In this document: positions 8,362 through 17,639 of the stretch, piece by piece
Numbering within the stretch: position 1 is the first letter of the stretch
Layout: each line of letters begins with the position of its first letter
Assembly (NCBI RefSeq): GCF_003063645.1
Contig: NZ_NESJ01000007.1
Location: forward strand, 124,001 to 188,000
DNA length: 64,000 nt
Direction: 5' to 3'
Source of the DNA: Limnohabitans sp. 2KL-51
GTDB lineage: Bacteria > Pseudomonadota > Gammaproteobacteria > Burkholderiales > Burkholderiaceae_C
The notes under the pieces: model-generated
Told to the model about the DNA's origin: nothing
The model's database searches: none
What the model saw: only the letters and a program-made list of their open reading frames with translations
Made by a program: the position numbers and the translations under genes

Positions 8362-11300
8362 ATGAACACCCGCACCGAAGCCCACAACGACACAGATCCC
8401 CCGACGCAGGCCGTGGCCTCGCCGGTGCGCCCCACGTCGGACAAGACGTCTCCGGCGCGTTCGCTGTTGCGGCGCGTCGCGGCCGGCCTGGGCGCTATGT
8501 CGGCGATGAGCTTGTCGGCCTTGCTCGGGCCCTTGGCGCTGGCCGCCGCGCTGTGGGGGCTGTGGGCCTGGACGGGCACCCCCGGGTCTTTGAGCACCGC
8601 CCTGAACATGTTCCACTGGGCCTTTCCCTCGGGCCAGCAATTGCGCAGCACTGATGTGCAAGGCAACCTGAGGCAAGGCGGGCGCATTGGCCAGATCAGC
8701 TGGCAAAGCGGTGGTTTGAAGGTGCAGGCTCAGGATGCACTGCTGGTGCTGGACTGGTCGAAGCTTTGGCGACAGGCCTGGCCCCTCAAGAGCATCCAGA
8801 TCAACATCCTGCGCGTGCAAGACCAGCGCCCTCCCCAGCCCCTCACGCCCCTGACCGAATTGCGCCTGCCCCTTCCCTTGCATTTGAACGTGCAAGTGAC
8901 CCAATTCAGCTGGCAAGGCAGTACTTCGGTGAAGCTCTCCGATGTTCGGGCCCAGTACGCCTTTGACGGTCAAGAACACCGCCTGCATGTCGACTCGCTC
9001 GCGCTGGCCCAAGGCCGCTATACCTTGCAAGCGCGTTTGCAGGGGGCAGCGCCCATGGCCTTGCACATCGCGGCCCAAGGCCAGGTGCAAACCCCGGCCA
9101 GCGGCCGCACACCGGCCCTGCAGCTGCAAGTGCAGTCCACGGTGCAAGGTCAATTGTCAGGCCCGCAAGCCCAACTCTCGGTACTAGCCGAACTGGCCCC
9201 CGCACCTGGGCAAGGCGCTTTGGGGCGTGCGCAGGACAAGGTCCATCTGTCCCTGCAAGCGCAAATCCAACCCTGGCAAAAACAAGCGGTGCTGCAAGCA
9301 CAGGGCCAGTGGCAGGCGCTGGACCTGGCCCCCCTGTGGCCTGGTGCCCCACAAACCCGCTTGCAAGGCCAAGCCCAGCTGCAGCCCGATGGCGAGGCCT
9401 GGCAACTCGATGCGCAAGTGGAGAACCTGCTGCCCGGTGCCTGGGACCTGCAACGCCTGCCCCTGGCACAGCTGAGCCTAAAAGCCCGCCATGCGCAAGG
9501 CCTGTGGCAGGTGCAGCAAGCCCAAGCCCGCATGGCCGCAGGCCAGCTGCAAGGCGAAGGCCAGCAAACTCCACAGGGCTGGACAGGGCAGCTGGACATC
9601 CAGAACCTTCAGCCCGGCTTGATGCACAGCGCCTGGGCCGGGCCTGCTGTGCAAGGCCGCCTGAAAGCCGAGGCCACCGGCGCTGACACCATCGCGCTGA
9701 GTGCCGACCTGCAAGCACAAAAGGCACCAAACCCCTCCCCCGCCAACGTCGCCACTCCACCCGCGTTGCAATGGGAACAACTGCAACTCACAGGCCAGTG
9801 GCACCCCGACCGTTGGGACATCGACAGCCTGCGCCTGCAAGCCGCCAAGGCTGTGCTGGAGGCGCAGTTTCAATGGCAACCGGCCCAAGAATCGGTGCAA
9901 GGCCGCATGACACTGCAACTGCCGGGACTTCAAGCCACAGCCCAAGGGAACCTGGCCCCCACCACAGGCCAAGGCCGCCTGGACGTGCAAATGCAAGACG
10001 CCGCCCTCAGCCAAGTCTGGTTGCAAGGCCTGCCGGGCTGGGGCGCGCAACGCCAGGCCTTCAAAGCCAGCGGACCGGCCCAACTGCAAGCCCAATGGCA
10101 AGGCGGCTTTGCCCAAGCCGATGCCCCGCTGTCCCTGAGCCTGCAATGGCCGCGCATCGAATGGGCGCAGCCCAGCCCCGCCAGTTCAGCAGCCCCTCGG
10201 TCAAGCACCCAGCCAGCGCCTTGGTTCCTGGCCCCGGGTCAGCTGAAGATGCAAGGCACGCCCCTGTCGGTACAGGCCGAGCTGCAAGCGCGCCTGGGCC
10301 AGGGCCCGCTCAGCGCCCAGCTGCAAACCACCTGGCGGGGCAACCGCGCAGATGTCCACAGCCCCAGCTGGCAAGGCCGCATCGAACAGCTGGCCCTCAG
10401 CACCCCCAACATTCAAAGCCCGTCGGCCGAGCCCTGGCGGTTGGCTTTGCAATCCACGCCCGCCTGGCAAGCCCGGCTTGACCAGATGGTCCTGACTTGG
10501 GAACCGTCGACCTGGATGCTGCAAGGCCCCGGCCCAGGCCGCCCCCGCTTGGAAGTCGAAGCGGGCGGCTGGACAGCGCCCGGCCCGGCCCAACCCCAGC
10601 AAACCCACGGGGCGGTGCGCTGGACAGACCTGCCTGTCTCCTGGGCGCAAGCCTGGCTGGGCACCGACATCCTGAACGAGATCACGCTCAAAGGGCAGGC
10701 GCAGTGGCGCATGGACAAGGATCTTGACTTGAGCCTGTCGGCCGAGCGCACCCACGGCGATTTGCGCATCCAGTCCGACAGCCTGCCCGGGCAACTCAAG
10801 ACCGCTGGTTTGCGCCAGGCCCAGTTGTTTTTGCGCGTGCAAAACGAGCAGATGCAAGCCGATCTGAAATGGGACAGCGCCCAAATGGGCCAGGCACAGG
10901 CCAAACTGTTAAGCCAGCTGAACCGAACCCCAGACGGCTGGCAATGGGCCGAGAAGGCCCCTTTGATCGGCAGCGTGCAGGCCAGCTTGCCGCAGATCGG
11001 TGCCTGGTCGGTGTTGGCCCCACCGGGCTGGCGCGTACAAGGCACGCTGGACGCCAGCCTCACCGTGAGCGGCACACGCAGCCAACCCCAATGGCTAGGT
11101 CGCTTGCAAGCTGACCAACTGTCGGCCCGATCTGCCGTGCAAGGCATCGAGTTCAGCCAAGGGCAAATGCAGGCGCGCCTGCAAGGCCAAAGCCTGGTGC
11201 TGGAGAGCTTGAGCCTGCGCGGAGCTGGCGCACAAGGGGGCGAACTCCAAGCCAGTGGCCAGGTCGAGTTCAACGCCAACGCCAACGCCAACGCCAACGC

Positions 11301-12366
11301 CAACGCCAACCCCAAGGCCAACCCCAAGGCCCAAGCCGTCCCCCGCAGCAACCCTTTGCGCTCGGCCGACATGGCTTTGCAAATCGAGGCCAAAAACCTG
11401 CGCGTGAGCAACCGGGCCGATCGGCGACTGAGCGTCTCGGGCGATGTGACGGCGCGCATGGCGCAAGGCCAATTGCAACTGCGCGGCGGTCTAAAGGCCG
11501 ACCAAGCCTTGTTCATCCTGCCCGAGGGCAGCACCCCCGGTCTGGGCGACGATGTGGTGGTAATTCGCCCTGGCATGGGCCAACCGAACCTAAGCGCCCT
11601 GACCGCACCACCCGACCCCAACGCGTACTCCAGCTCTTGGCTGGGTGTGCCCGATGTGCGCGTCATGCTCGACTTGGGGCAAGACTTTCAGCTGCAAGGC
11701 CAAGGCCTTAACTCACGCCTGACTGGCCAAGTGGAACTGCTAAGCAACGCCAGCACACGGGGCCTGCCACGCCTGAGTGGGCAAGTGCGCACCGAAGGCG
11801 GGCGTTACAAAGCCTACGGCCAGCAGCTGAACATCGACACCGGCGTGCTGCGCTTCAGTGGCCCCTACGACAACCCCAGTCTGGACATCACTGCCCTTCG
11901 GCCCAACTTGCCACAAAAAGTCGGCGTGCAAATCAGCGGCACCGCTTTGCTGCCACGCATCCGTTTGTACGCCGACCCGGACCTGCCCGACGCCGACAAA
12001 CTCGCGTGGCTGGTGCTGGGCCGCTCAGCGGCCAACGGGGGGGCCGAATCGGCCGTACTGCAACAAGCGGCGGTGGCCCTGCTCAGCGGCAATGGCAAAA
12101 CCCTGACCGGCGAGTTGGCCAGCAGCTTGGGACTGGACGAAATTTCACTCGCCAGCGGCAGCCGCTCGGACGCCACAGCCACGGGCGCGGCCGTGTCCCT
12201 GGGCAAACGCTTGTCCAAAGACTTTTACGTTGTGTACGAGACCAGCCTGAGCGGCGCTTTCGGCAGTTTGTACATTTTTTACGACCTCTCGCGCCGCCTG
12301 ACCCTGCGGGCGCAAGCCGGCGAACAAAGCGCGCTGGATCTGATTTTCACGGTGCGGCGAGATTGA
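8362..12366 (+). CDS. tamB: Translocation and assembly module inner-membrane-anchored subunit TamB
   Basis: 1334-residue AsmA-like/TamB protein. One N-terminal transmembrane helix (MSLSALLGPLALAAALWGLWAW) anchors a very long, glutamine- and alanine-rich beta-helical periplasmic region. The C-terminal DUF490 domain is clear (about the last 350 residues: LSGQVRTEGGRYKAYGQQLNID, GVLRFSGPYDNPSLDI, DKLAWLVLGRS, and the final SGAFGSLYIFYDLSRRL). It spans the periplasm and works with TamA. A TTG at 8356 overlapping the tamA stop is an alternative start. A hexanucleotide repeat interrupts the coding region near residue 970. Confidence 0.93.
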   Translation: MNTRTEAHNDTDPPTQAVASPVRPTSDKTSPARSLLRRVAAGLGAMSAMSLSALLGPLALAAALWGLWAWTGTPGSLSTALNMFHWAFPSGQQLRSTDVQGNLRQGGRIGQISWQSGGLKVQAQDALLVLDWSKLWRQAWPLKSIQINILRVQDQRPPQPLTPLTELRLPLPLHLNVQVTQFSWQGSTSVKLSDVRAQYAFDGQEHRLHVDSLALAQGRYTLQARLQGAAPMALHIAAQGQVQTPASGRTPALQLQVQSTVQGQLSGPQAQLSVLAELAPAPGQGALGRAQDKVHLSLQAQIQPWQKQAVLQAQGQWQALDLAPLWPGAPQTRLQGQAQLQPDGEAWQLDAQVENLLPGAWDLQRLPLAQLSLKARHAQGLWQVQQAQARMAAGQLQGEGQQTPQGWTGQLDIQNLQPGLMHSAWAGPAVQGRLKAEATGADTIALSADLQAQKAPNPSPANVATPPALQWEQLQLTGQWHPDRWDIDSLRLQAAKAVLEAQFQWQPAQESVQGRMTLQLPGLQATAQGNLAPTTGQGRLDVQMQDAALSQVWLQGLPGWGAQRQAFKASGPAQLQAQWQGGFAQADAPLSLSLQWPRIEWAQPSPASSAAPRSSTQPAPWFLAPGQLKMQGTPLSVQAELQARLGQGPLSAQLQTTWRGNRADVHSPSWQGRIEQLALSTPNIQSPSAEPWRLALQSTPAWQARLDQMVLTWEPSTWMLQGPGPGRPRLEVEAGGWTAPGPAQPQQTHGAVRWTDLPVSWAQAWLGTDILNEITLKGQAQWRMDKDLDLSLSAERTHGDLRIQSDSLPGQLKTAGLRQAQLFLRVQNEQMQADLKWDSAQMGQAQAKLLSQLNRTPDGWQWAEKAPLIGSVQASLPQIGAWSVLAPPGWRVQGTLDASLTVSGTRSQPQWLGRLQADQLSARSAVQGIEFSQGQMQARLQGQSLVLESLSLRGAGAQGGELQASGQVEFNANANANANANANPKANPKAQAVPRSNPLRSADMALQIEAKNLRVSNRADRRLSVSGDVTARMAQGQLQLRGGLKADQALFILPEGSTPGLGDDVVVIRPGMGQPNLSALTAPPDPNAYSSSWLGVPDVRVMLDLGQDFQLQGQGLNSRLTGQVELLSNASTRGLPRLSGQVRTEGGRYKAYGQQLNIDTGVLRFSGPYDNPSLDITALRPNLPQKVGVQISGTALLPRIRLYADPDLPDADKLAWLVLGRSAANGGAESAVLQQAAVALLSGNGKTLTGELASSLGLDEISLASGSRSDATATGAAVSLGKRLSKDFYVVYETSLSGAFGSLYIFYDLSRRLTLRAQAGEQSALDLIFTVRRD
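11272..11310 (+). repeat. In-frame GCCAAC hexanucleotide repeat inside tamB
   Basis: AAC followed by six perfect tandem copies of GCCAAC (39 bases), encoding N(AN)6, then two copies of a related CCCAAGGCCAAC-like unit (NPKANPKA). Repeat copy changes keep the reading frame, so this is a length-variable linker in TamB. It lies in a low-conservation segment just before the DUF490 part. Confidence 0.95.
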
Positions 12367-12528
12367 ACTGCTTTTCGAAGCTTTTTAAACGCCATGAATC
12401 CCAAGTACTTCAAGATCTGAAAATCATTTCAATGAATTCTTAGTATTTACATATTTATTCAAACTGTACTATCATCGTGAACTTGCCCTGTTTCTGTGCC
12501 TCCCATCCACTGAAGTCAGCTTTCACCT

Positions 12529-13470
12529 ATGAACAATTCCACATGGCGTTCTGAAGAAGGGCAGCTCTTGCGAAGTTTGCGGGAAGAGGCAGGTATTGAT
12601 GAACTGGTTTTCGCACGGAACAACACGGTGTCTTTGGCCCAGCTCAAAGAACTTGAGCTCGGTGGCCACAGCAGTTTTTACAACCCTGCCATCAAACGCA
12701 GCACGGGTGTCAAACTGCTCAAAAAATTGGGGCACGACTTGGTCACGCCAGACGTGGCGATCGTGACCCAAGAATCCGCAGAGCCCAGCGAGAACGAGTC
12801 CCACTCTGTCATGGCCACCGTGATGACGCCAGCGCCTGTCGGCCATCCAAAGGCCCATTCCGATTCACAGCGACGTGGGCTGTTTCAATCACCTTTGTTT
12901 TGGACTTTGGGTGTACTCAGTCTGGTGGCCTTGACCACCATCAAACCCTGGAGCTTGTGGGAAGGGCATGCAACCGACCGCCGCTTTGTCCAACAGGCAA
13001 CGCAGGCTCCGTCCCCAAAGCTCTTGTCGACCCCAAAAACTGCAAAGTCCGAGCTTGCCCAGCACGAGCCAAAGCCATCTGCAGCGCCAACCGAAGTGAT
13101 CGCCTTGGCCCCTGCCGCGAATGAACTGTCCAGGCCAGCGGTCAAAGTCTCAATGCCAACCGCCACCCCGGCCTGCGATTGGCAACACAGAGACAGCAGC
13201 AAAACCCACACACCCAACCAGCCGCTCAAACCAGGCAACTATGTTTACCTGGAGGCCCAAGCCGACAGCGAACTGTGTGTGCTCGACAGCCAAAACCAAA
13301 AAACACTGGTGCAACTCAAAGCGGGTATGGCCAAAAGCGTTTATGGCTCTGCCCCTTTTCTGGTTCACAGCCAAGATTGGCAAAACCTCAAGTTGTTCTT
13401 CCAGGGTCGTCGTGTGGTGGACACCCTGACCGATGTGCAGCACCTGCTTCTCGACAGCGAGCCACTTTGA
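12529..13470 (+). CDS. RodZ-like HTH membrane protein with C-terminal DUF4115-like domain
   Basis: 313-residue bitopic protein. The N-terminus (about residues 10-70) looks like the HTH_25 domain of RodZ: EGQLLRSLREEAGIDELVFARNN with a second helix VSLAQLKELE, although the C-terminal part of the domain is divergent. A single transmembrane helix lies at about 122-138 (PLFWTLGVLSLVALTTI), then a proline/alanine-rich linker and a C-terminal domain beginning KPGNYVYLEAQADSELCVLDSQNQ, like the RodZ periplasmic domain. It is a single gene between tamB and tRNA-Arg, not in the usual ispG/hisS context. A role in cell shape or surface sensing is inference. Confidence 0.75.
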   Translation: MNNSTWRSEEGQLLRSLREEAGIDELVFARNNTVSLAQLKELELGGHSSFYNPAIKRSTGVKLLKKLGHDLVTPDVAIVTQESAEPSENESHSVMATVMTPAPVGHPKAHSDSQRRGLFQSPLFWTLGVLSLVALTTIKPWSLWEGHATDRRFVQQATQAPSPKLLSTPKTAKSELAQHEPKPSAAPTEVIALAPAANELSRPAVKVSMPTATPACDWQHRDSSKTHTPNQPLKPGNYVYLEAQADSELCVLDSQNQKTLVQLKAGMAKSVYGSAPFLVHSQDWQNLKLFFQGRRVVDTLTDVQHLLLDSEPL

Positions 13471-13516
13471 CGCAGCCCCTGAACTGCCATGCTCGGCCAT
13501 TACAATCCGCATCTTG

Positions 13517-13591
13517 GCCACCGTAGTTCAATGGATAGAACTCTCCCCTCCTAAGGGAGTGATACAGGTTCGATTCCTGTCGGGGGCACCA
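13517..13591 (+). tRNA. tRNA-Arg (anticodon CCT)
   Basis: 75 bases including an encoded CCA end. The D arm GTTC/GAAC, the anticodon arm CTCCC-CTCCTAA-GGGAG with anticodon CCT (reads AGG), and the T arm ACAGG-TTCGATT-CCTGT are all intact. The acceptor stem GCCACCG/CGGGGGC has one A-G mismatch at the fourth pair (position 13520 against 13584). AT-rich, foreign-looking DNA starts just downstream, so the gene may mark an integration point, but no integrase or duplicated tRNA 3' end was seen. Confidence 0.93.
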
Positions 13592-13701
13592 CTTCGATGT
13601 GCGCAGAAATGCAGCGAAATTCGAAATTTCCACTGCTAAAAACAACCTAGAGTCTTTTGAGGTCCGTGATGGTTCAGTATTTGAATCCGCCCAATACGTT
13701 T

Positions 13702-14934
13702 TCAATACTGTGCACTTAATTTGCCTACTTGCTTGGAAGAAGATGCTTGTGACATGCTATCTGACAAGTCATTCAGATAGCGAGGAATAGCAGGCTCGTG
13801 AGTGAGGTTCAGCATGTGGTGCAATCCCGGAGGGGTTGTAACGTGACCCACTAGCCAGCCATGCGCGGTCATTCGAACGCCAATATCAGCGATGTTATGT
13901 TCGTAAGAACCGTATGCGAGGATGGACAGTTTGGGGTCGCCAAAAGTGGTGAGGCCAAGGGCTGTGGTGCCCGTCTGAAGAGCACATCGAGTATCGATGA
14001 CGCGCTGAGTTACGCGTTGATAACCCGATTGACCAAGGTATTTCATCACAGCCCATGCAGCTGCAATGGCGCCACCTGGACGCGTGCCTACCAACGTATT
14101 GGTGGTGTATTGGCCCCGTGGCCAGTTATCAAAGGACCAACCCATTCCTGCAAAAGATTCTGCGTCGCGGAAAAAGAGAGTCGATGCCCCCTTCGCGGTG
14201 TACCCATATTTGTGCAAGTCGGCTGAAATTGACGTTACCCCCGGAACCAGAAAGTCCCAGTCGGGAATGTTTTCACCGAGTTGTTTGACAAAAGGGGCAA
14301 AGTATCCGCCTACGCATGCATCCACATGCATCCATATTCCGTGCTTCTGAGCTAAAGCCGCCATCTCGCTGATGGGGTCAATCACACCATGTGGATACGC
14401 AGGAACAGAGCCCACAATCATGACAGTGTCAGGGGTGATCGCCGCCTCTATAGCAGCCGGGTCGGCACGAAAATCAGCCTGCAATGGAGTACGTACTGTG
14501 TCTAGCCCCATAAAGTGGGCGGCCTTGTCGAAGGCCGGATGGGCGCTGCAGGCCATCAAGATCTGGGGCTTTCCTCGACCTGAGTCTCGCTTTTTTGCCA
14601 GATCGCGTGCTGCTTTGACAGCCAGAAAAATGCTCTCAGTCCCACCGGTGGTCATCGCTCCTCGCGCCAGCGCGTTACCGTGCAGTAAGCCTAGCCCCAT
14701 TTCAACCACTTCAGATTCGAATTTTGCAAGGCTGCGAAACGCACGCAAACCGAGGCCGTTCTCTGAGAAGTACATCAGGTAGGCCTGCTTTGCCACCTCC
14801 AGCACATCGTCGCCGGCATAGTGAATAAACATGGGTACCCTGCCGTTGCGCCAGTCCACATCATCCTTACCCGCTTCGCGAAGTTGGTCTTGCAGTTCGA
14901 GCCATGGTATGCCTTTCAACGGTAAAGTATTCAA
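13702..14934 (-). CDS. PLP-dependent lyase/decarboxylase, sphingosine-1-phosphate-lyase-like
   Basis: Group II PLP enzyme of about 410 residues. The cofactor lysine is in SISADLHKYGYTAKGAS (Lys242), very close to the sphingosine-1-phosphate lyase signature; the PLP-binding aspartate is in HVDACVGG (about 205) and the phosphate loop is MTTGGTESI (about 96). The likely start is the TTG at 14934: it sits two bases past the permease stop, with GAAGGA just upstream, and gives the family N-terminus LPLKGIPWLEL; an ATG at 14997 would overlap the permease by 62 bases. Family members cleave phosphorylated amino alcohols or decarboxylate amino acids. Coupling to a sulfonate-type importer suggests it acts on the imported compound (inference). 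Confidence 0.88.
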   Translation of the reverse strand: MNTLPLKGIPWLELQDQLREAGKDDVDWRNGRVPMFIHYAGDDVLEVAKQAYLMYFSENGLGLRAFRSLAKFESEVVEMGLGLLHGNALARGAMTTGGTESIFLAVKAARDLAKKRDSGRGKPQILMACSAHPAFDKAAHFMGLDTVRTPLQADFRADPAAIEAAITPDTVMIVGSVPAYPHGVIDPISEMAALAQKHGIWMHVDACVGGYFAPFVKQLGENIPDWDFLVPGVTSISADLHKYGYTAKGASTLFFRDAESFAGMGWSFDNWPRGQYTTNTLVGTRPGGAIAAAWAVMKYLGQSGYQRVTQRVIDTRCALQTGTTALGLTTFGDPKLSILAYGSYEHNIADIGVRMTAHGWLVGHVTTPPGLHHMLNLTHEPAIPRYLNDLSDSMSQASSSKQVGKLSAQY

Positions 14935-14935
14935 T

Positions 14936-15736
14936 TCATCCTTCTTTCCCGCCCCAATGGACGATACGGTTTTCAAGTGCTCGAGCGCACAGGTCAAGGG
15001 TGTAGCCCAACGAAGCCATGATCAATGCCCCAACGATCACCACGTTAGTCAACAAAAAGTCGGACGCTGACATAGCCATAAACGCGATACCGGCGCTGGT
15101 GGCAATCATTTCTGCGCCGACCAACATCGTCACGCCAATCCCGATGCTGACGCGAATACTGGTGAATATGCCCGGTAGACTGGCCGGAAAAATAACGCGG
15201 CGAAAAATCATGGAACGAGAGGCTCCTAGTGCCATCGCTGCCTGTACCTTACGTTGACCAACACCACGCACAGCCTGCATCGCGCTGATCGACAGAATCG
15301 GAAAGAGTGCCAAGACAATGATCGCAACCTTGGCAACCTCGCCTATGCCAAACCAGATGATTAGCAGAGGTAGCAAGGCTAACTTGGGCATGGGGCGGCT
15401 GATCTCTATTGGTGGGTCAAGAACAGCTTTGACGGTTTCGTTCATTCCCATCCATAGCCCAAGCGGCACTGCAACAAGCACTGTGAGAGTAAAAGCCAGG
15501 CCAAAGCGAAACAGGCTGATACCGAGATGAAACCACAGGCTCTTGCCTTGGTAGCCGTTTTTTATCAGCATCGAAAATGTGTCCCACACCGACCCTGGTG
15601 ATGGCAGAAATAGCGGTGCAACCAATGGCTTTTCGCCAAACGGGGTGGTAACAAGCCACCACATCATGAGCAAGGCCACGAATGAGCCAAGGTTTATCCA
15701 ATTAGAACGCCTTGATTTGTAATTGGTCGAATTCAA
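14936..15736 (-). CDS. ABC transporter permease, taurine/sulfonate/nitrate type
   Basis: 266-residue inner-membrane permease of the SsuC/TauC/NrtB family. About six transmembrane segments are visible, and the EAA loop for the ATPase contact reads AAMALGASRSMIFRRVIFPASLPGIF (about 175-200). It is encoded between the ATPase gene (4-base overlap) and the PLP enzyme gene, so the four genes form one operon on the minus strand. It moves the captured solute across the membrane. Substrate class follows the family: taurine, alkanesulfonates, nitrate, aromatic acids or pyrimidine precursors. Confidence 0.92.
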   Translation of the reverse strand: MNSTNYKSRRSNWINLGSFVALLMMWWLVTTPFGEKPLVAPLFLPSPGSVWDTFSMLIKNGYQGKSLWFHLGISLFRFGLAFTLTVLVAVPLGLWMGMNETVKAVLDPPIEISRPMPKLALLPLLIIWFGIGEVAKVAIIVLALFPILSISAMQAVRGVGQRKVQAAMALGASRSMIFRRVIFPASLPGIFTSIRVSIGIGVTMLVGAEMIATSAGIAFMAMSASDFLLTNVVIVGALIMASLGYTLDLCARALENRIVHWGGKEG

Positions 15737-16596
15737 CGCATCACCTCTTGGCGCTGAGCTGTCAAAGCCTCTTCACGCAACATGCCAAATATGTCGGACT
15801 TCATACGAACAAACTCGGTACCCGTGACCACTGCTGGATCCCGGCTCAGCGCAAACTGCGGCGTCAATCTGGCCTTTATTCGTCCGGGTCTGGCGGTCAT
15901 GACAACGATGTCTGTTGCCAGGAATAACGCCTCTTCAATGCTGTGTGTAATCCAAAGAACAGTCTTTCTAGTGTCCTGCCATATGTGCTTGATCTCCTCT
16001 TGCAGCAACTCCCGCGTCTGCGCGTCAAGCGCTGCAAAGGGTTCGTCCATCAGGAGGATTTGCGGATCATTGGCTAACGCTCGCGCAATACCCACCCGCT
16101 GCTGCATGCCACCTGACAGCTCGTAGGGGTAGCGCCGTGCAAAGCTGGTAAGACCCACCATCTCTAGGTAATGAGCCGCAATGCTGGCGGCTTCTGTTGG
16201 GCTCTTGCCAGTGGCCAAAGGGCCAAAGGCGACATTGTCCTGAACACTCATCCAAGTAAATAGCGCACCCTGCTGAAACACCACACCCCTGCGCGCATCG
16301 GGTCCACTGACCGGCAAGCCGTCCATCATGACCTGTCCGCTGGTGGCCGTCTCGAAGCCAGCAAGAATATTCAATAAGGTGCTTTTGCCGCAACCCGAGG
16401 GGCCGACAAGGCAGACGAAGGCGTTTTCTGCAATGTCGAGTGATATGGGTTCCAATGCGAGTACGGATTCAGGGCCTGTGCCAAAGCGTTTGGATACTTG
16501 ATTGAAACTGGCTTTTACAATCCCCTTGGGAGCGCCATCAGATGAGCTTACGTGCACGACACCAGCCAATGCTTCGGGAGATGCTGTCGTAATCAC
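15733..16596 (-). CDS. ABC transporter ATP-binding protein, taurine/sulfonate/nitrate type
   Basis: 287-residue ATPase of the SsuB/TauB/NrtD family. Walker A is GPSGCGKST, the Q-loop follows as VFQQGALFTW, the signature is LSGGMQQRVGIARAL, and Walker B is ILLMDEPFAALD with the switch histidine in ITHSIEEA. An N-terminal extension of about 30 residues precedes the fold. It overlaps the permease start by four bases and follows the binding-protein gene by five, so it energises the same importer. Confidence 0.93.
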   Translation of the reverse strand: MITTASPEALAGVVHVSSSDGAPKGIVKASFNQVSKRFGTGPESVLALEPISLDIAENAFVCLVGPSGCGKSTLLNILAGFETATSGQVMMDGLPVSGPDARRGVVFQQGALFTWMSVQDNVAFGPLATGKSPTEAASIAAHYLEMVGLTSFARRYPYELSGGMQQRVGIARALANDPQILLMDEPFAALDAQTRELLQEEIKHIWQDTRKTVLWITHSIEEALFLATDIVVMTARPGRIKARLTPQFALSRDPAVVTGTEFVRMKSDIFGMLREEALTAQRQEVMR

Positions 16597-16601
16597 GAAA
16601 T

Positions 16602-17639
16602 TCAGACCATCTGCGCTAAGAAACTGCTGTCGACTAATCCGTTCATGTCCTTAGGCAGGGCATTGATCTGCCCGGTTTCTTTCAGGAACGCAGCCTGAAC
16701 TTGCAGTGTCTTTACTACCGATGAGTTCTTAGTTCCCGGCTTGCCCAGCCATTTGTCAGTAAGTTGTTCGCGCGCCGTCACCGGGTAAAACGTGTTGAGT
16801 GAGCGCATCACAGCCGCCTCATCGACGCCCAAGAACTTGGTCATGGTGTCAACAACATCCTTAGGGTTTTGCTTGAAGGTAACCGCAATCTTCTCAAAAT
16901 CTTTCAGGAAAGCCAGCACCAGTTCCGGATTTTTTTTCTTAAAGTCGTCGCGTACCAGGAAGGCATCGAACATCACCAAGCCGGTGTTATTCAGGTCACC
17001 AGTCTTGAAGATGATCGTGCCACCGTCTTCCACCAACTTCGGCATTACGGGGACCCAGATGTAGCTGGCATCGATTTCACGGCGTGTCCATGCAGAGGGA
17101 ATAGTGTCGGCGCGCATGTTGATCAACTGCACGTCGTTAACCCCGAGTCCCGCAGTCTTAAAAGCCGCCAACGCAGCGAAGTGAACAGACGTATTGAACG
17201 GTAGGCCAACGCGCTTTCCCTTCAGATCTGCCAAGGTTTTGATTTTCGCGCTGTTCTGAACCACCAGCGCCTCGCTGTCGATGATGTTTTTATATATGTA
17301 AACCAGCGAGGCCTGCACACCATTGGCATAACCCACGACCATTGGACTGGAGCCGAGGTTGCACATATCCAGGCTGTTTCCGGCCATTGCAGCAATCACT
17401 TCAGAGCCAGCACGAACGGTGACGAAATCAACTTTTGTTCCACCACCAAATGTCTTGTCCATGGCATTTTTGGCTCTGATGTAATTCTGTGCATCGATGC
17501 CGCCAAAGGTGCCCAGGTTCACCGTCTTTTGCTGAGCAAACACGCTGCCCGCACTCATCAAGGAGCCTCCAGTCACGGAGCCGATGATCATTTGGGAAGC
17601 AGTTAAGCTGAAGTCCCGGCGTGATAGATTCAGTTTCAT
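16602..17639 (-). CDS. ABC transporter substrate-binding protein with Tat-like signal, SsuA/TauA/NMT1 type
   Basis: 345-residue periplasmic binding protein of the NMT1/SsuA group. The start at 17639 gives MKLNLSRRDFSLTAS, a twin-arginine-type signal, followed by a hydrophobic stretch and cleavage near VFAQQ. Conserved elements include AGSEVIAAMAGNSLDMCNLGSSP and LKGKRVGLPFNTSVHFA. It is the first gene of the importer operon. Its ligand is not decidable from sequence; close relatives bind taurine, sulfonates and short amines. Tat export would imply folding before translocation, or merely a resemblance to the motif. Confidence 0.9.
   Translation of the reverse strand: MKLNLSRRDFSLTASQMIIGSVTGGSLMSAGSVFAQQKTVNLGTFGGIDAQNYIRAKNAMDKTFGGGTKVDFVTVRAGSEVIAAMAGNSLDMCNLGSSPMVVGYANGVQASLVYIYKNIIDSEALVVQNSAKIKTLADLKGKRVGLPFNTSVHFAALAAFKTAGLGVNDVQLINMRADTIPSAWTRREIDASYIWVPVMPKLVEDGGTIIFKTGDLNNTGLVMFDAFLVRDDFKKKNPELVLAFLKDFEKIAVTFKQNPKDVVDTMTKFLGVDEAAVMRSLNTFYPVTAREQLTDKWLGKPGTKNSSVVKTLQVQAAFLKETGQINALPKDMNGLVDSSFLAQMV

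Noticed and set aside
8302-11666. Several long minus-strand frames opposite tamB
   Set aside because: They are rich in glutamine, arginine, glycine and alanine and mirror the low-complexity codons of tamB. None has a start with a ribosome-binding site or a family pattern.
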